The translations under genes and the position numbers were made by a program. From the NCBI GenBank assembly GCA_964467615.1, contig CAYXRK010000009.1, positions 1-52,077 on the forward strand: a stretch of 52,077 nt of DNA, in the 5' to 3' direction. Below, in pieces: positions 17,512 through 26,800 of the stretch. This stretch comes from CAYXRK01 sp964467615. Lineage in GTDB: Bacteria > Hydrogenedentota > Hydrogenedentia > Hydrogenedentales > GCA-2746185. Each line of letters begins with the position of its first letter. Position 1 is the stretch's first letter. The notes beneath the pieces are model-generated. The model was not told where the DNA came from. It saw only the letters and a list, made by a program, of their open reading frames with translations, and ran no database searches.

Positions 17512-20500
17512 TCAAGACGTCTCGACGCTCTTCACCGGCTGCTCGTCCGGCGAGGTCTTGTTCTGAATGTACTCCTGCACGTTCGGAACGACCGTGAACG
17601 AAATGTTCACCGGCGTTTCATCGACTTGCTCAGCCCCACCAACGGTAACGACCGTCGCGATGGTGACTTGATAGGTAATCGGCGTCTTACGTTGCAAATC
17701 GCCGAGCCAGTTGGCTCCCTTAGGAACCAAGACGTCGTTCATGAGACTGATGGGCCAGGGGTTCTGACTCACATTTATATCCACCGGAGTTTCATCGACC
17801 TCGCCGCCGCGAATTGTGAACCGGAGGAACGTGGACGTTGGAACGGGCGTGGTCATCGTGACAACGAACCGTGCGTCGACTCGCTCGGTGAGGACTTGCG
17901 TCCCATCAGCTAGCTTGTTGAACGCTTCTTCCGGCGGAAGCGGCACCAGTCGCACCGAACCGAACACCGACTCGCCTGTATCCATCTCGCCAACTACTCC
18001 GCTTGATCCATCCGCCACGTCGTGCCAAAAGGTCACACTCGCCTCAGTATCGATGGCGGACGACGCCGAAAGTTTGAACCGCTGCCAATTTCGCCCAGAC
18101 TGCGAGGACGTGAAAATCGCGCCGCCAGCGTCCTGGACGAGCCCGCTGCCAAGTTCATCGGTCGGGAACAGCTCATAGTTCCCCGCTTCATCGCGCCCAA
18201 CGACGATCAACAACATCCACGTGTCTTGTAGGCCGGCGAGTTCCGGAATGCTGGGATCGAAAATCCGGCGCAGACCAATGGTCGGATCTTCGAACGGTAA
18301 CGTTGTCCGCGTGTCGTAGTCATGCCACGGCAGCCCGTCTTGGCCTGAGCCGGACAGTCCGATCGCCGTTGCCTCGGTTAGATCCAGCGGGACGTAAGGC
18401 CCTTTGTTGTCCGGCGCGACGGTGCTCAGCTTTAGGAACCGGAACGCAAATAGCGGCTCAACGCCGAAGTTGCTCGTGACTTGCGGCGGCTGCTTCAGGT
18501 TCCACGAGAAATCGACGCGATCGACTTCTTCGTTGACGTACGGCTTGAGCTCCGTCCGCGCGCCGAGTATCCACCATAGGTGCAGCGGCTCAAGCAGGTC
18601 CGATTCCGTCGCGACTATTCCATTTCTGGCTTTGTCGACCCCTTGGAAACGCATCGCCCAATGGAGATACCCCTGCGCGTTCGCCGCTGTGAATGGTATC
18701 GCATTACCGTCGGCGATGAGGAAGTGCCACCGCACCTGAAGGTCGTTGGTGCCATCGAAATCAACGTCCGGATTTGAAAACTCGGCGACGAGTTGTTGTC
18801 CGGATCCGAAACTGCCGTCATCCAGCCGCCACCTCGGCATGAACGGGAGAGTCACCGGACTCGTTAATTCCGTCGCATTGATGGTGACCGATCCCGTAAG
18901 CAAAGGATCAAAACCCGCGGACGCCGGTGGCAAGGGCACCGCCGCGCTCCATTCCGGGGGATTGGCGTTCGGATTCGGCAACGGGTCGTAGAACTGAGTG
19001 CGCAGCGTAAATTCGAGGTCCGTTGGAACTTCCGGCGGAGCGCCAACGTTGAAGAAGATGCTTGCCGATGTGATGGAGGTTTCATTCGGGAGAATCGTCG
19101 ACCTCGTCACAGGTGCCGCAACGGGCGGGGTCGGATCGGTAGGAAGTGGGAAGGGCGGCGAGGGCGCGAACGTGTCGTTGTGCGAGACAAAGAAACCCGC
19201 TCCATCCATTCCTAGGCCCACGTAAAGTTTGGGCGGAATCGTGTCAATCAAAAAATCGCGGCCGGTTTCCGCCTGCGAAGGAACGAACGGCGTCAGCTCG
19301 ACTCCTTGGATCAGCACCACTACCCGCGCGGGACCGTCGAGATACGTCGAGGCCCCATTCGGATCCAGCGGCGAATCGAGCGGAACCGCGTTGGTGCAGA
19401 CGTAGAAATTGCTCGCGGCTCCGGACGCGCGCTCTGACACAGTCAGTGGAATGGAAATATCCGCTTCGTCCGCGACGAGAGCCGCAGTCGTGACGCCAAG
19501 CTGCCTTGATTGGTACGGAACCACGACCACCTTGTTCAGGGCGTTCGCGAAATCCCCCGACTCGAGCTCCCGAAACGTACCGTCCGGCAGGCCCGTGATG
19601 CGAAGCCGAACGAGAAGCTGGTCCTGCGGAAGGCGGCCGGCCGGATCCGGCGTCACTTCGCAAAAGATCCACGCGCGCGAGGCGGACGGATCGTTGTTGA
19701 TCTCGTCCGCGCCGATTTCAGATTGCTTCAACGGAAGACCCTGCGGACGGACGTGTCCGTCGAAGTCCGTTTCTGTAAAATCGCCCGGAATCGTAATCGT
19801 TAGATAGTCTCGGACGTCCAGTGGATTACCCACTACGGGGTTTGGGCCAAGCTGTCCGGCCCACTCCTGCGTGGCCGCGTAGCCCGGATCTACTCCGCCC
19901 GGGACCGTGAAGTTAATACTCTCCACGCTGGGCACGGCCCCGCCGCCGTACTCGTCCGCTGTATCGCCAGGGTCGCCGTTGTTCCAGACATTGTTTCCGT
20001 TCTCGTCAATGTTTGCCAGCGGTCCTACAATCCCGAAGGACCCCGCCGCGCCGTTGTCCGTGATATTGCATCCGAATATGCTGGTCAGGCTGCCCACCGG
20101 GTTGACGACATTTATTCCGTTCGCGCCGTTTTTCAAAATGGTCGACAGCACAATCTCCGTCGCGTTCTCTGTTTGGATTCCATCTCCGCCGCTGCCCGAA
20201 ACGCTGACGTTGGCGATCCGCGCTATTCCACTGACCAAAATCCCATCTTCCGATGCTTCGATAATCCGCACTCGATTGATCTTCGCGGCCGTCGCGCTCG
20301 ACAACACGTGAATGCCGTTCGTGCCGCCCCGCAACGTCACCGCCTCGATCAGCACGTCTGCGCCCATGATCTCGACCACGGGAAAATCGTTCAACGCGGC
20401 CCGCAAGATCGTCTTCTCCGGCGCGCCCAGCCCCAACACGGAATCCACGCCGTTCATGCCGAGCATGATGTTGGCGTCAATGAGTTGGAACGCACCCTCC

Positions 20501-20730
20501 AGAATCTCCAACGTGTCCACCTCCGCGGTGGCCAAGGCCGTAAACGCATCATCGGCGAAGTTGGTCCCGTTCAACGGCGAAAAGCACGTGCTGTCCGGAA
20601 AAAGCTGGCACAAGGCCTGGTCCGGCACGAGGACCGCGCTATCGGCGTGCGCCCCCCCTGCGAACACACACACCGCGACACTCAGCGTCCAGAACCCGTT
20701 CGCGGCAACTGCAAGATACCGCCTATTCAT
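17512..20730 (-). CDS. Secreted right-handed beta-helix protein
   Basis: A 1072-residue protein with a signal peptide (cleavage probably after GGAHA). Residues of about 60-260 read as a right-handed parallel beta-helix with turns such as IHVLSSATAAKINRVRII, EDGILVSGIARIANVSVSG and GIQTENATEIVLSTIL, ending with a residue block typical of pectate-lyase-like 'choice of anchor' proteins (LKQSEIGADE). The remaining 800 residues are beta-rich, with several Pro-rich modules I cannot name. There is no cell-wall anchor or C-terminal helix. GGAG lies nine bases before ATG 20730. It lies downstream of the pseudopilin operon, beyond the assembly gap, and is a reasonable client of that secretion system by position only. 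Confidence 0.7.
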   Translation of the reverse strand: MNRRYLAVAANGFWTLSVAVCVFAGGAHADSAVLVPDQALCQLFPDSTCFSPLNGTNFADDAFTALATAEVDTLEILEGAFQLIDANIMLGMNGVDSVLGLGAPEKTILRAALNDFPVVEIMGADVLIEAVTLRGGTNGIHVLSSATAAKINRVRIIEASEDGILVSGIARIANVSVSGSGGDGIQTENATEIVLSTILKNGANGINVVNPVGSLTSIFGCNITDNGAAGSFGIVGPLANIDENGNNVWNNGDPGDTADEYGGGAVPSVESINFTVPGGVDPGYAATQEWAGQLGPNPVVGNPLDVRDYLTITIPGDFTETDFDGHVRPQGLPLKQSEIGADEINNDPSASRAWIFCEVTPDPAGRLPQDQLLVRLRITGLPDGTFRELESGDFANALNKVVVVPYQSRQLGVTTAALVADEADISIPLTVSERASGAASNFYVCTNAVPLDSPLDPNGASTYLDGPARVVVLIQGVELTPFVPSQAETGRDFLIDTIPPKLYVGLGMDGAGFFVSHNDTFAPSPPFPLPTDPTPPVAAPVTRSTILPNETSITSASIFFNVGAPPEVPTDLEFTLRTQFYDPLPNPNANPPEWSAAVPLPPASAGFDPLLTGSVTINATELTSPVTLPFMPRWRLDDGSFGSGQQLVAEFSNPDVDFDGTNDLQVRWHFLIADGNAIPFTAANAQGYLHWAMRFQGVDKARNGIVATESDLLEPLHLWWILGARTELKPYVNEEVDRVDFSWNLKQPPQVTSNFGVEPLFAFRFLKLSTVAPDNKGPYVPLDLTEATAIGLSGSGQDGLPWHDYDTRTTLPFEDPTIGLRRIFDPSIPELAGLQDTWMLLIVVGRDEAGNYELFPTDELGSGLVQDAGGAIFTSSQSGRNWQRFKLSASSAIDTEASVTFWHDVADGSSGVVGEMDTGESVFGSVRLVPLPPEEAFNKLADGTQVLTERVDARFVVTMTTPVPTSTFLRFTIRGGEVDETPVDINVSQNPWPISLMNDVLVPKGANWLGDLQRKTPITYQVTIATVVTVGGAEQVDETPVNISFTVVPNVQEYIQNKTSPDEQPVKSVETS

Positions 20731-20776
20731 GACGCATACTCCATGGTTGTTCCCGATGTTTCAATCGTCATCGTCA

Positions 20777-20876
20777 NNNNNNNNNNNNNNNNNNNNNNNN
20801 NNNNNNNNNNNNNNNNNNNNNNNNNNNNNNNNNNNNNNNNNNNNNNNNNNNNNNNNNNNNNNNNNNNNNNNNNNNN
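20777..20876. other. Assembly gap (100 N)
   Basis: Exactly 100 N between the GspK-like stop and the beta-helix protein start. A round 100 usually stands for a gap of unknown size, so genes could be hidden here. The continuity of the minus-strand operon across it is not proven. Confidence 0.99.
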
Positions 20877-20886
20877 CGCGCCCGCA

Positions 20887-23800
20887 TCAACGCTCATAAA
20901 TCATCCTCGCGTGTTGCTCGGACGTCGAAATAAACTCGCGGTCGCTCCGGTAATTGAAGTGGCCGTCGTTGTTCTCGTCCAAGCCATACCCCGCCTGCAC
21001 CGTCACCAAAATCTCGAAGACATCCGATCGCGTCGTAATCAGGTTCGTCATCCGAGAAAGCCGCTCCCGCACCTCCACCGCCTGTCGCAGAAGGATCGTG
21101 GGATTCGGCGAATCCGGATCGAACCCCGTTCCACCCGTGATTTCGTCGTCATACGGCTTGCTCAGAATCTGGTTCATCTGCAGCGTCGCCGGATTCTTCG
21201 CGGCGAGATCGGCCAGGTACTCGTAGTACCGCCCGTCATAGTGATCCGGCCGCCCGAGCACAATTTCCCGCGCGCGGTAGAAGATGTCGTCGTTCCCGGA
21301 GCCACTCGTCCGATCAATGCCGTTTGCGGCGATCGAACCTGCGGCGGCCGAGGACGTCGGCACGGCCGTGTCGCCCGGAAAAAATATCTGGCTGGTGCTT
21401 CCGATGGAGAATTGAAATCTCGAAAGAATGCCCGGCAATCCCGCGAGCGGATTGAACAGGTCCGGGTCGACCAGGTCATTCGGGATCGACGCGTACTGAT
21501 CTTGGTCCGATGGAATCGGCTTCGTCTCCGCGGTATTGATATTGATCCGCCCGCGCGTCTTCTGCCGCGGCGCAAGGATCACCCGCGAAAAACGGTTCAG
21601 CGCGCCGGACACGCCGCGGTTCCGCAATCCCACTACCAACTGGTTCCCTTCGACCCGAACGATGCCGTAATGCACGATGCCGTCGTCACTCGGCGTGACA
21701 CCCTCTTGAAAACCAAACGAGTCCGGCGAGGCCGTGTCCGTGTTCACGCCGCCGTCGGCGTTACGGTCGGTGAATACCTCCACATCGACGGCGTAGCTCG
21801 TGGGGCGCTTGTCGGCCCCGGAACCCACCTTGCTCGTGAATGCCGGCGACACCGCGAAATCCGTCAGCATCCCAGCGGCCAGCAACCGGGTATCCTGCAG
21901 CACTTCGAGGTTCTCGACGGTGGCGATGTAGACGTCGTACTCACCGTTCTCGAGACCGTCCGCACCGTCCCATTCAAACGTCGCCGCTGCCTGGCTCACA
22001 ACGTCCGCCCGGTTCGCGGCCGCATAAAACGCGACGCGCGGTTGCGCCATTTGCTCGACTTGGCCATCCCCGAATCCAGGCTCGAACACGCTCCAGCGTT
22101 CCGTCAGGTCTGCAGGGGATATCCCCTGCGAAAACGCCGGCTGCAATTGCAATGCGTCGCCGGAGAACAAATACACCATCGCGTTTATCGCCCCGATGGA
22201 AATCCATTCGCTCTGGTTTGGCCCAACGGGGGGGAAGAATTGATACTTATAGTTGAACGTTTCGGGCCGCCCGAGCGCCCCCGGCAAATCAAAGAGAAAC
22301 ACCGGCGCCCACGAAAGGGGCGGGCCGTTCAGCCACGTCGCAATGTCGTTTTGTTCGGGGAGATCTTGTTCGGGAGGAACCGGCCTGAACTGCGCCTCAA
22401 AATCCGCCTGCGCCGCGGTCAGCGTTAGCGTGTCGAACGAACCTCCGTCCATGATCGCCCGCAAACCGTCCTGGACGCCGTCACCAGCCAAAACTTCGGG
22501 TACGCGCAGTAGTAGGTTCACCACCGGCGAGTAAGCGTCCAGCGGGTTAAGGTTCGCGTCGATCGTGCCGCCACCCGTGTTCGGCGACATATCCACCGTC
22601 AGCGCGAAGTGCGGCGTTTGGGCCATGCTGCCGGTCGACTTCGTGCCGCGAGCGGGCACTTGCGCGAATTCCGACCTCCACGACGCTTGGCCCGTGGGAA
22701 GCGCGGGAAACTGGTGAGTTCCCAATAAGGTAGTCCGCGGATTGTCGATCAATCGTTGCGACAAGTTCATGCGCAACGGCGAGCCCGAAAAGGCGTGCGT
22801 GAACAACGGGCTTGTGCGCGGCACACCGGTCGGAGTTGCCACAACGGTGAACGCATCAAACACCGCGTCGTAGTACCCCGTGCTCGGGGCCCAGTCGTCG
22901 TAGTTGCCGTCCGTCGCTTCCCAACGGTTCGTCGTGCCGAAACGGTCTCCGTTGTACAGCGGGTGCTTGCGCTCGAGTGACCGGTAAAAGTCGAGCGCCA
23001 TCGCGTTGTCCGGCCAAAAGCTCGAAGGTTGGCCATCGCCTTGCAGGGACACGACCTCGGCGCCGTCGAGATACGGGCTCGGTATCAACTCGTCTATCTG
23101 CCGGTTCTCAACGTCGCGTTGCGTGTACGTGACCCGGTCGGCCACACGGCCGCCCGAAGCCCGCCCTTCGTACAGCGTGACGATCACGTCATCACCGGGG
23201 AAAAAGCGCCGCTCGATGAATTCTTTCCAATCGGGGGGATCGCGAAACGAAGCCAGGTACAACGAATCGATCTGGCCCGTATTCGCGACCACTTCCGTCT
23301 CTAATGTAGGTGGAAAAGCGGGCACGTTAGCCGCGTAGAAAGTCGGGAGGAACCCAAATCCGCCAGGAACCGCAAAAAAATCATTGACTTGCTGCGCACC
23401 CAGCGCAGCTTCCGCGTTGTCTCGCATCCATCTGCCTTCGTCCACACCTTCGCCGAACTCATCGATCCCATTTAAGAGCAAATTGTCACCGTCGTTATCG
23501 ATCAAATCCGTGGTGAGAACCGCGTTATCCCCGTCATTGTCGATTCCGTCCGATTCTGGGTAATTCGGAAACACGCCGCCACGCAACACAAAATTGGCGA
23601 CGTCTGGAGCGCCCGTCGCGTTCGCCATATCCGCCGAAACAAGTTCAACGATTCGGTCCCACGCTTTCGTCCTTTCTTGAAAGTCACCATTTGCCGAACC
23701 CGTTACGTCGCCGGATGAGTAGTAGTCATCCTCGGAACGCATACCCGCCGCGTCTTCCGCGCCATCTCCGTCCGTGTCGACGAAATCGAGAAGCGCCGGA

Positions 23801-26800
23801 CGATCGAAAACGTTGTCGCCCAGCGTCCCGATCTGCGGTGACGTCACAGTGGCGTAGTCCGCGCCTCCTCGCGCGAGCCCGATTCCGTTGCGGTACAACA
23901 CGCGGCCGATGTTTTGGTGATCCACGTTTTCCGGCAAGTTGGGGTTCAGAAACTCGTCAAACTTATTCGTGGCGAGCAGCAACATTCCGCCCGGTTCGAT
24001 GAACGTGGCGGGACGATCAGGATCTCCATACGCGGCGTTCGGATCGCCGGGAATCGTCAGCACCCGCCGGTTCGGGTCCCCCGGCCCGTACCCGACTTCG
24101 AGTTCCCATCCGCTCAGATTGATCGGATCGAAAGACTTGTCGAGATTGACCAACTCGATCCACTCGTGATCGGGTTCCTGGCTGAAATCGAAAAAGTTGA
24201 CCGCAAGGCGGTTCGCGATCAACGCCAACTCATCCGGATCCGCAGCGTCAATGTCTAGGTCGCCGTCATTGTCTACTCCGTCTGTTCCCCACCCCGCGAA
24301 CGACGCAGGCATCCGCACAGCGACGCAAAGGAAAATCGGGGTGAGGTCACCGACCGGCTCGGGTACCACAACCGTCAGACCCGTGTTCGTGTAGCCTTCC
24401 AATCCGGGCACAGCCAGAGGTGGTGTTACCCCGAGGAATGCCCACTCGGGATTCACGCCAGGCTGATTGCTCAAACTAGGCGGCTGCCAAATGGCGTCGA
24501 ATATCACGTCGCCCGAAAAAACATCATCAAGGATCCCTACAAATTGAAGGCTGGCTCCGTTTTGTATTGATCCAACTTCGATCGGCCCGTTCGTGGTCTG
24601 CCGAATGCCGGGGGCGGCCGAAATGTACTTCACGGCGAACTCGAGATCTGTGGGTTGATCTACAGAGATTCGCCTACGCCCGAAATCGTCAATCAGCGAT
24701 GTGTTGACGGTGAGGTAATAGCGGCCAGCGGGGAGGCCGGAAGAAGGGCCGAATATCCATTGCGCAACGTCCGGGGGTTGTGTACCCGGAGCCAATAGCG
24801 TGACAAGCGGCTGGCTCGTACTAACGAACGCCCGGTCGCCGAGATATTGTTTACTCGACGGAAGCAGGTTTATCCAATCTGACGACATCACAGCCGGAAT
24901 TTCGAAGACACCAGTAGGAAACCCAAAACTGAAGGTGTCAACACCGATAATCGGCGAAACACCGAAGATGGGCAATCCCAACACGTTGTTGGGATTCGGC
25001 AGAAATTGGCTAGGATTTAGTATTGCCCCGTTGTTGAAACCGACCTCCGCCTCGACTCTTCGCACTGGCCGGACCATGATTTCGTTGATGCGAATCGATT
25101 CGGCGCCGGCGATTTTGTAGGTGATGTCGCGCGATGGCGTGGGCGAGTTCGTCTTGATGAATTCCCACCAGTCGTCGCGAATGTTCGTCGTCGCTTCCGA
25201 GCGCGCGAAGTTGTCGTCCGAGCCGTCTTTCGCGTTCACGGCAATCTGCATTGCGCGCAGTTCAGGGTCGTTGCCGATGGTGACCGTGGGGTCTGTGCTG
25301 CCGCCTTGGTAACGCTGGCCTGACAGCAAGCCCGGCGGCGGAAACGCGTTGTACCGGTGGAGCCGGTACGCGAGGCCTTCGAGCCGCAGTCCCGTTGCAA
25401 ACGCCTGTTCGATTTCACTCGGCAATTGCGACACGTTCATGAGGTTGCCGGAGTCGTCCCGCTCGGGGAGGATTACGCTCGTGAAGAGCAGTCGCGTCGG
25501 ATCCGAAGACGTGGGAAATCCAAGCAACGCATCGCCCACGATTGAGTCCGCGGCTTCCTGTCCCGTCAGCAGCGAGTAGTTCAATTTCAGACCGGAGACG
25601 TTGCGACTCTGGCCGAGACCCCGGAAGAGGTGGCGCTCGTTCTTGTCCGCCGAGTGTACGGTGACGAGATTGCGCACCGTCTCGTAACGCCCCGCGCCGA
25701 TTTGGCTGACGAGCTTGAGCTGCTCGTCCGTGCGCAGATTGCGGTCGCCGTATTCGCCGATTTCGTTGACCACGCCGTCGCCGTCGTTGTCCACCGGACC
25801 GGTAATTTGCACCGTGCTATTGCCCTCGGCGAGCGCATTTCGATAGGGCTGGAACGCGCGGTATTCGGACGGCTCGTCGATTCCTTCGAACAGTCCAAAT
25901 AATCTTGGGTACGCCGGGTTGATACCTTCGTCAATGACACCATCGCCATCGTCGTCAATCCCGTTCATCGATAGCCACAAGGCGTTGCCGTCGTCGTCGG
26001 CCCTGCCGTATCCGGGGAACGACACGTCGTATGCGTATGCAAGAGTCGCCGGGGTCAAGTCAGCGTCGCCGAGATCGAGCGTGGGGGAAAGCCCGAGTCC
26101 ACCCGTCGCGCCCATCATCAGTTGCCAGGTATGAGCGGAGAGCGCGTCGCCGATTCCCGGTAGGACGCGCGTGTCGTACTCCCAGGGGCCGGCGCCGTCG
26201 GACTGCGCGGGGGTGAGTTCGGTGTTGCCCAGGATCTTTGGGTCCCCGTAACTGACGCCACCCGCCGCGGCGACGTTCACCTTGCTGGCTTCATCGTTGA
26301 TGAGGATGGCCATGCGGCCGACGAGCTCAGTGATTGGTTCTCCGTAAATTTGGAACACTGCAGCGAGGCTGTCGAGGTTGAGCGGCGGCGCTGCCGGGAA
26401 GAGATTTGCACTTGGGTTGGCGTAGTTGTCGGCGGGCCAAATGGCCTCGTAGGCGATCTCCGCGTAGGGATTGTGGACTAGCGGCTGGCCTGTGGGGCTA
26501 TTCTGGTCGGGAATATCGCGGATGAGATATCCCCGTCCGTCCACGCCGTCGCTGATCAGAATCGAGTAGTCATTGTCGCGCGGAGGAACGTCGGGCGGGT
26601 TCCTCGTGGTGCCGTCGGAACCGTCACGGTCCTCCTCGAAAAGCACGTCAACCGTGCGAACACCCGCAAGCGCCAAAATACTTTCAATCGCTTGCAATCC
26701 CGACGGCGGCGAATTACCGTCGTCGTCCCACTCGACGAAAGCCTGCGGCGGCCCCGTCTGGGGTATCGCGCCGCCGTTCGCCCCGTATCTGACGCGGGGC

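Noticed and set aside
20173..22428. 751-codon open frame on the plus strand spanning the N gap
   Set aside because: It reads through the unknown bases and is rich in Arg and His; it is opposite two convincing minus-strand genes.
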